Below, piece by piece: positions 1 to 8,612 of a DNA stretch of 64,000 bases. Both the position numbers and the translations under genes were made by a program. Origin of the DNA: WM-3-3 sp041660045 (GTDB lineage Bacteria > Pseudomonadota > Gammaproteobacteria > Methylococcales > Methylomonadaceae); contig JBAZXA010000009.1 in the NCBI GenBank assembly GCA_041660045.1, positions 1 to 64,000 of the forward strand, in the 5' to 3' direction. Numbering within the stretch: position 1 is the first letter of the stretch; each line of letters starts with the position of its first letter. Below the pieces are notes generated by a model that did not search any database, was not told where the DNA came from, and was given only the letters and a program-made list of their open reading frames with translations.

Positions 1-51
1 GCTGGCCTGCCATGCCTCAATATGCCCAATCCACTTCTTTGGTAATGTCAT
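1..51 (-). CDS. Possible 5' end of an IS66-type accessory protein (partial, runs off window)
   Basis: A minus-strand frame opens with ATG at 49-51 and stays open to the window edge. It gives only 17 residues, beginning MTLPKKW and containing HIEAWQAS. The W-x-x-HIEAWQAS pattern resembles the N-terminus of IS66 TnpA-type accessory proteins, which usually continue with SGLSQAEYC. If correct, an insertion sequence lies just left of the window and may have removed the start of the neighbouring integrase. The evidence is short and this is a weak call. Confidence 0.2.
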   Translation of the reverse strand, partial: MTLPKKWIGHIEAWQAS

Positions 52-118
52 CGGTAGTCCCCATCCAAAAGGGCAAGGATGACAGTTCGTAACAGGGTTG
101 AGTAGGTGGTTTGGCTAG

Positions 119-1008
119 ACGTTTACTCTTGATAGGGACGCGGGTTGTTTACAAAACATTATTCCCTACGTGGGTGATTTGGACATCACTCAGGTACACA
201 TGGGAACGTTACAAGCCTATATCGACGCCAGAAAGTCAGAAAACGTAAAAAGCGGAACGGTAGCAAGAGAGCTGGCGGTACTTCGAAGAATACTGACATT
301 AGCAGCCCGAACGTGGCGGGGTGAAGACGGTAAACCATGGATCGATACTGCACCTCTGCTTGAGCTACCAAAGTGGGAGGATAAAGCTGAACCTATCCCT
401 TAAACTGGATGGAGCAGAAGCGTTTCTTCAAGCTTCTTCCAGAGCATCTTCGTACTATGGCTTTATTCAAAGTCAATACAGGATTACGTGAGCAAGGGGT
501 ATGTTGGCTGAGATGGGACTGGGAGGTTCACCTTCCGGCGCTTAAAACATCTATATTTATTACCCCCGGAAAAAGGGTTCAGTATGAAGATGGCATTTGG
601 AGAGGTGAAAAAAACAAGGAAGATCAAATTGTGGTACTTAACCAAATAGCACGATCCGTCATTGAAGGACAAAGAGGGCTGCATCCGGTTTATGTCTTTC
701 CCTATAAAGGAGAACGAATCGGAAATATCCATAATTCGGCCTGGAAAAACGCATGGAAAAAGGCAGGATTTCCAGTTGACGGGACTTATAATAAAGGCCC
801 TCATAACCTCAAACATACATTTGGTCGTCGATTAAGATCGGCTGGAGTGTCGTTAGAGACGCGTAAGGTTTTGTTACATCACAAGTCAGGTGACATTACT
901 ACTCATTATTCAGGAGCTGAACTTAAGGAGCTGATTAATACGGTAGAAAGCCTTTGCGAGGTTGAAAATGGTATCGCATTAACCTTGTTGAAGAAGGGGA
1001 AAAAATAA
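119..1008 (+). pseudogene. Tyrosine recombinase/phage integrase, 5'-truncated and frameshifted
   Basis: Two frames together encode most of a tyrosine integrase of the tRNA-targeting type. The first (about 119-403) carries the SAM-like core-binding domain, with DRDAG and a GDLDITQVHMGTLQ segment, and is closed upstream by TAG at 116-118. It ends at TAA 401-403, and the protein resumes in the -1 frame (LNW-MEQKRFFKLLPEHL) to 1008. One extra C in the CCC run at 397-399 would restore the frame. The catalytic half looks complete: Arg in NTGLRE, HNLKHTFGRR, then HHKSGDITTHYS with the Tyr nucleophile. The gene points at the 3' end of tRNA-Lys, as expected for an element integrated there. No cargo remains in view. 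Confidence 0.75.
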
Positions 1009-1067
1009 CCAAGGTACGCCTTTGAATATCACGCAAAATTCACGCAAGGGTATTTAAGGCATAAAAA

Positions 1068-1096
1068 AAGTAGTTGCAAATGAGCGCTAACTACTT
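1068..1096 (-). terminator. Rho-independent terminator of tRNA-Lys
   Basis: The 8-bp arms AAGTAGTT (1068-1075) and AACTACTT (1089-1096) form a hairpin. Read on the minus strand it is followed by a run of seven T (complement of 1063-1069). It lies 19 bases past the tRNA 3' end. Confidence 0.75.
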
Positions 1097-1114
1097 GATT
1101 TATATGATAAGTTG

Positions 1115-1190
1115 TGGTGGGTCGCATGCGATTCGAACGCATGACCATCGCATTAAAAGTGCGGTGCTCTACCGGCTGAGCTAGCGACCC
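1115..1190 (-). tRNA. tRNA-Lys (anticodon TTT)
   Basis: The minus strand gives a 76-base cloverleaf. It has acceptor stem GGGTCGC/GCGACCC, D-arm AGCTCAGCCGGTAGAGC, anticodon loop CTTTTAA, T-arm with GTTCGAATC, discriminator A and an encoded CCA. It sits 47 bases downstream of queC on the same strand. An integrase remnant abuts its 3' side, marking it as a probable attachment site. Confidence 0.97.
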
Positions 1191-1237
1191 AACAAAGATT
1201 AGTAATTATACAGAAGAATCCTTTTTTTGCAATACTT

Positions 1238-1918
1238 CTAGTCAAAAGCTTGATATCTAGTGCTATCGTCTACGTTAGCATCTGTAAAGCCGATTTTTCT
1301 AAGGCGGCAGGCGTCGCACTGGCCACAGGCGCGACCGTGTTCATCTGCCGAATAGCAGGAAACGGTTTGTTGATAGTTAACCCCTAACGCAAGCCCTAGC
1401 TTAATAATTTCTGCTTTAGACAAGTCTATTAGCGGGGTGTGTATGGTAATAGGCTGGCCTTCAACACCTGCTTTTGTCGCCACATTTGCCAATTGCTGGA
1501 ACGCTTGGATAAATTCTAGCCTACAATCAGGATAACCCGAATAATCAACCGCGTTAACGCCGATAAATATATGGTGTAAATTTAAAACTTCTGCCCAGGC
1601 TAAGGCAAAAGATAAAAACAAGGTGTTTCTTGCCGGCACATACGTCACGGGTATGCCCTCTTGGGGGGTATTCGGCACGGCAATATGCACATCTGTTAAT
1701 GCAGAGCCACCAATCATATTAAGGCCAAAATTGATAACTTTATGTTCTACGACTTGATTTTCTTGCGCAATAGCCGCCGCTGCCTTTAATTCAGCATTAT
1801 GCCTTTGGCCGTAATCAAAACTCAGCGCATAACATTGGAAATCTTGCTGTTTGGCCAAAGCCAGACAGGTTGCTGAGTCCAACCCGCCGGATAATAAAAT
1901 GATGGCTTTTTCTTGCAT
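1238..1918 (-). CDS. queC: QueC, 7-cyano-7-deazaguanine (preQ0) synthase
   Basis: QueC converts 7-carboxy-7-deazaguanine to preQ0 with ATP and ammonia, a cytosolic step in queuosine synthesis. The 226-residue protein has the PP-loop SGGLDS at residues 10-15. Its C-terminal zinc site uses Cys188, Cys198, Cys201 and Cys204 (ACGQCDAC). Length is normal for the family. It follows queE by 5 bases, so two consecutive pathway enzymes are co-transcribed at the end of the tol-pal operon. Confidence 0.96.
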   Translation of the reverse strand: MQEKAIILLSGGLDSATCLALAKQQDFQCYALSFDYGQRHNAELKAAAAIAQENQVVEHKVINFGLNMIGGSALTDVHIAVPNTPQEGIPVTYVPARNTLFLSFALAWAEVLNLHHIFIGVNAVDYSGYPDCRLEFIQAFQQLANVATKAGVEGQPITIHTPLIDLSKAEIIKLGLALGVNYQQTVSCYSADEHGRACGQCDACRLRKIGFTDANVDDSTRYQAFD

Positions 1919-1923
1919 AGTTG

Positions 1924-2565
1924 CTATCTGCCTTGGGCATCACCCCAAAGAAATTTGTGTAGTTGTATTTGAAAGCGCACGGGCAACTTATCTTCTAGTA
2001 TTTTTTCAGCGAGTTGGGTAGGGTTTTGTTGTCCCATAACTGGGGAAAATAATACTTCGCAGCGTTCTGGCAATGCGTACTGTGTTAAGGTATCTTTTGC
2101 CCATTGGTAATCTTCAAGATTACCAATTACAAATTTAACTTGATCTTGAGGCGTTAAATGCGGAATGTTCTCATACCGGTTTTTACTGATTTCACCAGAA
2201 CTGGGCGTTTTTAAATCCATTACTTTTATAGCACGCACGTCAACTGTTGCAATATCGATTGCCCCGCTGGTTTCCAAGGAAACTATGAAATTCAGATCCA
2301 ACAATTTTTCTATGAGTTCAAGGCAGGCTGGTTGAGACAACGGTTCTCCGCCAGTTACAGTTATATGACGCACACCATAGTGGCTAGCTTGATCCACAAT
2401 CGCATCAATTTCCATTTTCTGGCCTCCGGTAAACGCATAAGCCGTATCACAATAAAGACAGCGTAAAGGACAACCCGTAAGCCTGATGAAAACAGTGGGA
2501 ATCCCGATAGTTGTGGATTCACCTTGTATAGAGAGAAAAATTTCAGTGATGCGTAATGAGCCCAC
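1924..2565 (-). CDS. queE: QueE, 7-carboxy-7-deazaguanine synthase (radical SAM)
   Basis: QueE makes the 7-carboxy-7-deazaguanine core from 6-carboxytetrahydropterin using a [4Fe-4S] cluster and SAM. The cluster motif is CPLRCLYC (Cys32, Cys36, Cys39), the CX3CX2C form, within GCPLRCLYCDT. An early QGES and a TVTGGEPL segment fit the SAM-binding core. The likely start is GTG at 2563-2565, 2 bases after the cpoB stop and without a clear Shine-Dalgarno, which suggests translational coupling. It is followed by queC. Confidence 0.94.
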   Translation of the reverse strand: MGSLRITEIFLSIQGESTTIGIPTVFIRLTGCPLRCLYCDTAYAFTGGQKMEIDAIVDQASHYGVRHITVTGGEPLSQPACLELIEKLLDLNFIVSLETSGAIDIATVDVRAIKVMDLKTPSSGEISKNRYENIPHLTPQDQVKFVIGNLEDYQWAKDTLTQYALPERCEVLFSPVMGQQNPTQLAEKILEDKLPVRFQIQLHKFLWGDAQGR

Positions 2566-2567
2566 AG

Positions 2568-3410
2568 TTAATGTTGCGCTTCATCAAGCTGTAATAATTT
2601 TTTAGCGGCCAAATGTGCAGCTGTAGAATCAGCAAACTGGGTGGTGACTCGAGTTAAATATTCCCGTGACTTAACCCAGTTCTGCTGGTCGTATTCTATA
2701 TAACCCAATTTTAAAAGGGCATCGGGAACCTTAGGACTACCCACATAGTTTTCTACAACTCGGCTAAATGCTTGCCGGGCTGAATTGACATCTTGGTTGA
2801 CTTTATGGGCTTCACCTAGCCAATACTGGGCATTACTGGCATATTCGCCTTTTGGGTATTGGCTGATAAACGTATTAAATTCTGTTATCGCTTGGGTTGT
2901 ACGGCCTCTTCTTAGCGATTCATAGGCTTGCTGATATTGCTGCTTTTCATTTTCAGAAGCAGGCTGGGGCTTGTTGGTCGGCGTGGGGGCAGGCTCAGCA
3001 GCCGTTTTTGTTGGTGTCTCTACTATTGCTGCTGGTGCTGCAGGCTTATTCTCAGCCGGTGCAGCTGCCGTATTATTTGGCTCACTTGGTGTTTCGGCTG
3101 CTGCCGTATTGTTTGCCAATTTGCCCTCTAGCCCTTGCAAGCGTTCATCATAATCTGCAACTAAGGAATTTTGGCGTTTTTTCAGCTCATTCAGTTGATA
3201 GGCCTGCTCCTCCACTTTGCCGGTAAGCTGTTGCACCTCAACTTGTAATTGCTCCAAACGCCCAATCAGTTCATAGAGGGTATTGGTGGCGGGTTTTGCA
3301 GTATTAGCTGCAGGATACACCCCATTATCAACCACAGGCGGTAAAGCCCTTGGCTCTGCTTGGGCAGTAATGCCCAAGCCTAATAAAACTAGCACCAATA
3401 TATTACGCAT
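2568..3410 (-). CDS. cpoB: CpoB/YbgF, Tol-Pal cell-division coordinator
   Basis: CpoB is a periplasmic protein that links the Tol-Pal machine with peptidoglycan synthesis during constriction. The protein has 280 residues with a signal peptide ending near Ala18 (GITAQA). A coiled-coil stretch around residues 45-100 is followed by a long Ala/Pro/Thr-rich linker. C-terminal TPR repeats (YQQAYESLRRGRTTQAITEF onward) complete the family architecture. It starts immediately after the pal stop, the usual last tol-pal gene. Confidence 0.93.
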   Translation of the reverse strand: MRNILVLVLLGLGITAQAEPRALPPVVDNGVYPAANTAKPATNTLYELIGRLEQLQVEVQQLTGKVEEQAYQLNELKKRQNSLVADYDERLQGLEGKLANNTAAAETPSEPNNTAAAPAENKPAAPAAIVETPTKTAAEPAPTPTNKPQPASENEKQQYQQAYESLRRGRTTQAITEFNTFISQYPKGEYASNAQYWLGEAHKVNQDVNSARQAFSRVVENYVGSPKVPDALLKLGYIEYDQQNWVKSREYLTRVTTQFADSTAAHLAAKKLLQLDEAQH

Positions 3411-3986
3411 TTATTTGCCTTGATAGACTAATTCAACACGACGGTTTAATTGCCAAGAATCCTCGTCATGGCCAAAAGCGGCTGGCTTTTCTTCACCATA
3501 GCTGACAACTTCGAGCTGGTTTTCACCAACACCTTGTAATTTCATCATGTTTGCTACCGATTTTGCCCGCTGTTCACCCAAGGCAATATTGTATTCACGC
3601 GAACCTCGCTCATCACCATGTCCTTCTAAGGTGAGGTGTTGACCTGGGTTTGCTGCCAAATATTGGGCATGTGCCGCAATCACAGAAATAAAGTCTTGCT
3701 GAACTTGACTGCTATCCAATTGAAAATAGATAGTCTGCTTGGATAATGGATTGCTAGGATCGCTAAACTCAGGGCCTAAACCACCGTTACCACCATTTCT
3801 GCCAAAACCATTGGACAGCTCGGATCCTGATACGCCACTTCCGTTATTTAACCCATTCGTAGAGGCATCGTTGATACCAGCTTCGGTGTTTTGCGTACCA
3901 TCGGTCAGCTCTTCTTCGTCTGAACCACAAGCGACCAGCAATGTTGCACTGATAACGACTACCAATAATGTTGTATTGAATTTCAT
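3411..3986 (-). CDS. pal: Pal, peptidoglycan-associated outer-membrane lipoprotein
   Basis: Pal anchors the outer membrane to peptidoglycan and partners TolB. The signal peptide ends in the lipobox LVAC with lipidated Cys20. A Gly/Asn/Ser-rich linker (about residues 22-85) precedes the OmpA-like domain, with LEGHGDERGSREYNIALGEQRA providing the Asp and Arg that bind diaminopimelate. The 191 residues are slightly longer than E. coli Pal because of the linker. It lies between tolB and cpoB. Confidence 0.97.
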   Translation of the reverse strand: MKFNTTLLVVVISATLLVACGSDEEELTDGTQNTEAGINDASTNGLNNGSGVSGSELSNGFGRNGGNGGLGPEFSDPSNPLSKQTIYFQLDSSQVQQDFISVIAAHAQYLAANPGQHLTLEGHGDERGSREYNIALGEQRAKSVANMMKLQGVGENQLEVVSYGEEKPAAFGHDEDSWQLNRRVELVYQGK

Positions 3987-4050
3987 TTTTTAATTTCCAA
4001 GGATAAGGGGGGATTAATCTACAAACTAAACATTGGCCTATGGTTAGGAA

Positions 4051-5364
4051 CTAAGGTGACCACACTGGTTCTCGAACTTCACCACTATCCAAAACCAGTT
4101 TTTGATGCATTTTACCATCGATTGATACAGCTGATAAATAACCCGAACCGCCTTTTCTAGAGGCATATAAAATCAGTTTACCATTGGGTGCAAAACTCGG
4201 TGATTCATCTAACCGACCTTCAGTTAATACATTAACCGTCCGGCTAGCCACATCCATAACAGCAATGCGGTAATCGCCATGGTTGCCGTGCACCATGACT
4301 AAGTTTTTTCCATCGGGTGAAAAACTAGCGCCTGCATTATAGTCCCCGGTAAAAGTAAGCCGTTTTTCTTGCCCACCTGAACTGGGCATCATATACAGCT
4401 GAGGCTTGCCGCCTCGGTCAGAGGTAAAAACAATATAGCTACCATCTGGCGACCAGGTCGGCTCTGTATCTATGGCATAACTTTGTGTCATTTTGGTTAA
4501 TGAACGGGAGACCAAATTTAAAATGTAAATATCTGGACTACCATCTTTAGACAGTGTTAATGCCAATTTTTGGCCATCTGGCGACCAGGCAGGAGCACCG
4601 TTAATACCAGGAAATTCGGCAACTTTTATCCGCTCACCTGTCGCTAGGGTTTGCACAAAAATAGCCGCTGTTTTTTTCTCAAAAGAGACATACGCTACTT
4701 TACGGCCATCTGGCGACCAAGCTGGTGACATTAAAGGCTCAGGGGATGAGGCGATAGTTTGAGGGGCAAAACCATCAGAATCGGCAACCTGTAATTGAAA
4801 CGCACCTGGTTTATTGCCTTTGGATTGACCCGTAATATAAATAATCCGGCCACTAAAAATACCTTTATTACCGGTTAACTTCTCGTAAATCAAATCACTA
4901 ATATGGTGTGCGGTTTTACGCAAATCAGCCGCTGAAGAACTCAAGCGATAGCCCATCACTTGGCTACCTTTGTATACATCAAATACTTCAAACTCAATAT
5001 TGTATTGGCCACGATCCTCGGTGATACGACCGATCACCAAATAATTTTGCGCCGCTGACTGCCAATCAGGAAAATTGACCGCTGCCGCTGACGTTGGTTG
5101 CGACGGCATAGCACCTGCCGCCAAGGTTTTAAAGAAACCACTGCGGGTTAAATCCGCATCAACAATGCCACGTACATCCGTAGGTAGGCCGCTAATACCT
5201 TGAAAACCAAATGGCACAACAGCGATAGGCAAAGCGCTCTCAATACCTTCCGTAATTTCTATATTTATCTCCGCATAACTCAACTGAGTAAAACCAAAGC
5301 AGCTAATTAGCACTATGCCTTTAAACAAATTTGTTATGGCCTTTATCGATATACTTAATTTCAT
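4051..5364 (-). CDS. tolB: TolB, periplasmic beta-propeller of the Tol-Pal system
   Basis: TolB binds Pal and TolA in the periplasm. The 437-residue protein has an N-terminal signal peptide, an alpha/beta N-domain (VVPFGFQG; VDADLTRSGFFKTL) and a C-terminal propeller with repeated WSPDG/FSPDG motifs at about residues 215-400. It ends in VWSP. Order and length match the family. A 64-base gap before pal is the only sizable spacer in this part of the operon. Confidence 0.97.
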   Translation of the reverse strand: MKLSISIKAITNLFKGIVLISCFGFTQLSYAEINIEITEGIESALPIAVVPFGFQGISGLPTDVRGIVDADLTRSGFFKTLAAGAMPSQPTSAAAVNFPDWQSAAQNYLVIGRITEDRGQYNIEFEVFDVYKGSQVMGYRLSSSAADLRKTAHHISDLIYEKLTGNKGIFSGRIIYITGQSKGNKPGAFQLQVADSDGFAPQTIASSPEPLMSPAWSPDGRKVAYVSFEKKTAAIFVQTLATGERIKVAEFPGINGAPAWSPDGQKLALTLSKDGSPDIYILNLVSRSLTKMTQSYAIDTEPTWSPDGSYIVFTSDRGGKPQLYMMPSSGGQEKRLTFTGDYNAGASFSPDGKNLVMVHGNHGDYRIAVMDVASRTVNVLTEGRLDESPSFAPNGKLILYASRKGGSGYLSAVSIDGKMHQKLVLDSGEVREPVWSP

Positions 5365-5401
5365 CTTTACAAATGCTTCCTGTAGAAAATCGGCTTAAGC
5401 C

Positions 5402-7084
5402 TTATTTAGGCTCAAAGGTAAATGTAAACGACCTAAAGTCTTTAGCAAACAATTCTTTATCTGCAGGCACCGGTAAAGGCTGTGCTTTTAAAACAGCATT
5501 GACCGCTGAACTGTCAAATATTTCATCACCACTGGATGTTAGTACTTGCGGCTCACCTAATACTTCACCTTGTGAGCTTAATCTAACCTGAATAGTACAT
5601 TTCATACCTAAGCTTGCTGTCGGCGGCCGTATCCAACTTCGATTAACTTTTTTCTTGATGGCATTTTTTGCTTCATCAATTGCGCCCTGAGCTGCTTTTG
5701 CCGCCGCCGCTTTTTCAGCCGCAGCATTCTCGGCTGCTTGTTTAGCCGCTTCTGCCTTTTCTTGAGCTGCTTTTTCTGCTGCTAGTTTGTCCGCCTCAGC
5801 CTTAGCTTGTGCGGCTTTTTCCGCAGCCGCTTTTTCGGCAGTCAATTTGTCCGCCGCTGCTTTTTTTGCTGCTTCTGCTTTTTCTTCTGCTGCTTTTTCC
5901 GCGGCTGCTTTTTTAGCGGCCTCAGCTTTATCTTGTGCGGCTTTTTCAGCCGCGGCCTTTTCTTTAGCGAGTTTTTCCGCCTGCGCTTTTTTAGCGGCTT
6001 CCGCTTTGTCTTGTGCAGCTTTTTCGGCCGCTTTTTGGTTTGCTAGCGCTTTTTCTGCCTCAGCTTTATCAGCCGCTACCTTTTCCTTGACGAGTTTTTC
6101 CGCCTGCGCTTTTTTAACAGCTTCCGCTTTGTCTTGTGCGGCTTTTTCGGCCGCTTTTTGGTTTGCGACTGCTTTTTCTGCCTCAGCTTTATCAGCCGCT
6201 ACCTTTTCCTTGACGAGTTTTTCCGCCTGCGCTTTTTTAACAGCTTCCGCTTTGTCTTGTGCGGCTTTTTCGGCCGCTTTTTGGTTTGCGACTGCTTTTT
6301 CTGCCTCAGCTTTATCAGCCGCTACCTTTTCCTTGACGAGTTTTTCCGCCTGCGCTTTTTTAACAGCTTCCGCTTTGTCTTGTGCGGCTTTTTCGGCCGC
6401 TTTTTGGTTTGCGACTGCTTTTTCTGCCTCAGCTTTATCAGCCGCTACCTTTTCCTTGACGAGTTTTTCCGCCTGCGCTTTTTTAACAGCTTCCGCTTTG
6501 TCTTGTGCGGCTTTTTCGGCCGCTTTTTGGTTTGCGACTGCTTCTTCTGCCTCAGCTTTTTCTGCCGCCACCTTTTCTTTGACGAGTTTTTCCGCCTGCG
6601 CTTTTTTAACCGCTTCCGCTTTGTCTTGTGCGGCTTTTTCGGCCGCTTTTTGGTTTGCGACTGCTTTTTCTGCCTCAGCTTTTTCAGCTGCCACCTTTTC
6701 TTTGACGAGTTTTTCCGCCTGCGCTTTTTTAGCAGCTTCCACTTTGTCTTGTGCAGCTTTTTCGGCCGCTTTTTCAGCAACTTCGCGCCGCTGTGTATCT
6801 ATTTCCTGTTGCTTAACAACCTTGGCTAGCGCAGTTTTTTCAATATCCTCAGCAGGCTCATTGTTTTCCTCGACTGCTTTTGGTTCTGGCTTAGTACTGG
6901 ACTTAGCTGGCTTATTTGTTTTTAAGTTTGATAAATCAATAGTTTGTGCTTGTATAATATCCGCTTGCTGAATACTATCTTGAGCTGGTTTAGTAACAAA
7001 GCTTATCGCAAATAGGCTAATTAGAATTAGATGTAAAGCTACTGCTAAAGCCAATGGCCATAAAAATCGATTTTGTTTTGCCAT
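5402..7084 (-). CDS. tolA: TolA, energy-transducing protein with expanded helical stalk
   Basis: TolA spans the periplasm and couples inner-membrane TolQR to TolB-Pal. One membrane helix lies at about residues 9-30. A long Ala/Lys/Glu/Gln-rich helical domain II follows. The C-terminal domain III begins near SWIRPPTASLGMKCTIQV and carries SSGDEIFDSSAVNAV. At 560 residues it is clearly longer than the 421 of E. coli TolA. The excess is explained by a 41-residue repeat in the stalk. Genes tolQ-tolR-tolA are contiguous. Confidence 0.95.
   Translation of the reverse strand: MAKQNRFLWPLALAVALHLILISLFAISFVTKPAQDSIQQADIIQAQTIDLSNLKTNKPAKSSTKPEPKAVEENNEPAEDIEKTALAKVVKQQEIDTQRREVAEKAAEKAAQDKVEAAKKAQAEKLVKEKVAAEKAEAEKAVANQKAAEKAAQDKAEAVKKAQAEKLVKEKVAAEKAEAEEAVANQKAAEKAAQDKAEAVKKAQAEKLVKEKVAADKAEAEKAVANQKAAEKAAQDKAEAVKKAQAEKLVKEKVAADKAEAEKAVANQKAAEKAAQDKAEAVKKAQAEKLVKEKVAADKAEAEKAVANQKAAEKAAQDKAEAVKKAQAEKLVKEKVAADKAEAEKALANQKAAEKAAQDKAEAAKKAQAEKLAKEKAAAEKAAQDKAEAAKKAAAEKAAEEKAEAAKKAAADKLTAEKAAAEKAAQAKAEADKLAAEKAAQEKAEAAKQAAENAAAEKAAAAKAAQGAIDEAKNAIKKKVNRSWIRPPTASLGMKCTIQVRLSSQGEVLGEPQVLTSSGDEIFDSSAVNAVLKAQPLPVPADKELFAKDFRSFTFTFEPK
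6055..6792 (-). repeat. 123-bp (41-residue) in-frame tandem repeat in tolA
   Basis: Six consecutive copies begin at 6055, 6178, 6301, 6424, 6547 and 6670, as marked by the recurring ctgcctcagc. The period is exactly 123 bases. The copies between about 6088 and 6540 are nearly identical, while the outer ones carry substitutions. Each unit encodes 41 residues with EKAAQDKAEAVKKAQAEKL. The high identity argues for recent expansion by unequal recombination or slippage. Confidence 0.93.
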
Positions 7085-7089
7085 TCCGC

Positions 7090-7530
7090 TTATTGTTTTA
7101 TAGACTTGGTCAACAATCCCACGTTTGGCACCCCAGCAGTTTTTAAGGCCGCCATGACAGTAACAACTTTGCCATAACCGATTTCTTGATCGGCGTTAAT
7201 TAGCACTTGTGTGCCCGGTTTTGCAGCTAAGGCAGCGGCAACTAACCCATTGATGTCGCCCACTTGCACAAGCTCATCTTTTTTCCCACCTATGCTTAAA
7301 TAATGTTCGCCATTGTTTTTTATGCTGACAACAATCGGCGGCTCATCTTTTTGTTCAACTGTCGTTGTTTCAGCTTGTGGCAAATCGACTTTTACACCGG
7401 TTTGTAGCATGGGTGTCGTGATCATAAAGATAATCAGCAATACCAACGTAACGTCAATGTATGGCACAACGTTAATTTCTGACATGGGCTTTCTGCGCCC
7501 GTGACGATTTTTACCTGGATTTAGACTCAT
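7090..7530 (-). CDS. tolR: TolR, ExbD-family inner-membrane component
   Basis: TolR works with TolQ to use the proton motive force. The 146-residue protein starts with a basic segment, then SEINVVPYIDVTLVLLIIFM, a single membrane helix. Its Asp (YIDV) is the conserved proton-path residue. A periplasmic domain follows. The start overlaps tolQ by 4 bases, showing coupled translation. Confidence 0.96.
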   Translation of the reverse strand: MSLNPGKNRHGRRKPMSEINVVPYIDVTLVLLIIFMITTPMLQTGVKVDLPQAETTTVEQKDEPPIVVSIKNNGEHYLSIGGKKDELVQVGDINGLVAAALAAKPGTQVLINADQEIGYGKVVTVMAALKTAGVPNVGLLTKSIKQ

Positions 7531-8204
7531 TTATTATGTGCCTGCCTTTGTAATAACACGACAAACTCTTCAACGAACAATTCGTAGCGGCCTGTTAGCC
7601 TATCCAACCGCGTAGAAAATCGATTGTAGGCCACGACAGCAGGAATCGCGGCAAATAAACCAATGGCCGTTGCGATTAAGGCTTCAGCGATACCCGGTGC
7701 CACTTGCGCAAGAGTGGCTTGCTGTACGTTACCGAGTGATCTAAATGAATTCATGATACCCCACACAGTACCAAATAAACCAACATAAGGACTGGTTGAG
7801 CCTACTGTTGCCAAAAACGGTAAATGTTCATCCAATCGATCCAATTCCCGCGACAACTCTATGCGCATCGCACGTTGTGCACTTTCAACTTGTACGGAAG
7901 GGTCCACCGCACCTGTTTGCCGCATTCTGGAAAACTCTTTGTAACCCGCCAAAAAAATTTTCTCTATGCCTTCAGGCTCAAAGTCTTTTGAGGTTAATTT
8001 TCTATATAGCTCAGCCAAGGCAACACCTGACCAGAACTGTTCTTCAAACTCATCGGTAATTTCAATGGCCCGGCTTAATTCTTTGCGCTTGGTGAAAATA
8101 AACGTCCACGACACAATTGAAGCTGTCAGTAATATCAACATCACCGCCTGAACAACCAGGCTGGCTTGGGTAACTAAATGGAAAATGGATAAATCTGTAT
8201 TCAT
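7527..8204 (-). CDS. tolQ: TolQ, MotA/TolQ/ExbB proton-channel protein
   Basis: TolQ is the inner-membrane stator of the Tol system. The 225 residues give three membrane helices: near the N-terminus, around VGLFGTVWGIMNSF, and around EALIATAIGLFAAIPAVVAYN. The family pattern GLFGTVWGI is present. It overlaps both ybgC (upstream) and tolR (downstream) by 4 bases or less. Confidence 0.96.
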   Translation of the reverse strand: MNTDLSIFHLVTQASLVVQAVMLILLTASIVSWTFIFTKRKELSRAIEITDEFEEQFWSGVALAELYRKLTSKDFEPEGIEKIFLAGYKEFSRMRQTGAVDPSVQVESAQRAMRIELSRELDRLDEHLPFLATVGSTSPYVGLFGTVWGIMNSFRSLGNVQQATLAQVAPGIAEALIATAIGLFAAIPAVVAYNRFSTRLDRLTGRYELFVEEFVVLLQRQAHNK

Positions 8205-8596
8205 TCTTTAACAGCTCGGGTTAAATACTCTGGAATCGCCCTGGGGCGCATGCTTTGTGCGTCCAAACAGGCTATGCGGACAATGCCTGTACATAATAAT
8301 TTATTTTCTCTGGTAATTTGTTGCTGAAATCTAAGGCTAGCTTTTTTTAATTCATCCACCTGCGCACTTACCACAATCTGGTCATTAAATCGGGCTGGGC
8401 TTAAATATTCAACTTGTACAGCCCGGACAACAAACAGTATGCCGTCTACGCTTGCCAAGCGGTCTTGTTCAAAGCCCAAAGCCCTCAACATTTCCGTTCT
8501 GGCACGCTCAAAAAACTTTAAATAATTGGCATAAAATACTACACCACCCGCGTCAGTGTCTTCGTAATATATTCTTACCGGCCAAAAAAACGTCAT
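8201..8596 (-). CDS. ybgC: YbgC, acyl-CoA thioesterase of the tol operon
   Basis: This is a hotdog-fold thioesterase, first gene of the tol group. It contains YYEDTDAGGVVFYANYLKFF with the catalytic Asp. I chose ATG at 8594-8596 (131 residues, close to the 134 of E. coli) over an upstream start at 8626 that would overlap ruvB and add ten non-family residues. It overlaps tolQ. Substrates are usually short or medium acyl-CoA, but the physiological role is unclear. Confidence 0.92.
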   Translation of the reverse strand: MTFFWPVRIYYEDTDAGGVVFYANYLKFFERARTEMLRALGFEQDRLASVDGILFVVRAVQVEYLSPARFNDQIVVSAQVDELKKASLRFQQQITRENKLLCTGIVRIACLDAQSMRPRAIPEYLTRAVKE

Positions 8597-8612
8597 ACTT
8601 CGCCTACTTGAC

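Noticed and set aside
397..405. Programmed -1 frameshift site (CCCTTAAAC) in the integrase
   Set aside because: It is not a true X-XXY-YYZ slippery heptamer, I see no pseudoknot, and the gene also has a stop and a lost N-terminus upstream. A simple deletion fits better.
5787..6971. Long plus-strand open frames (394 and 231 residues) opposite tolA
   Set aside because: They are antisense to the repetitive tolA stalk. The low-complexity Ala/Ser/Phe and Phe/Cys/Arg translations are what its biased codons produce in reverse.
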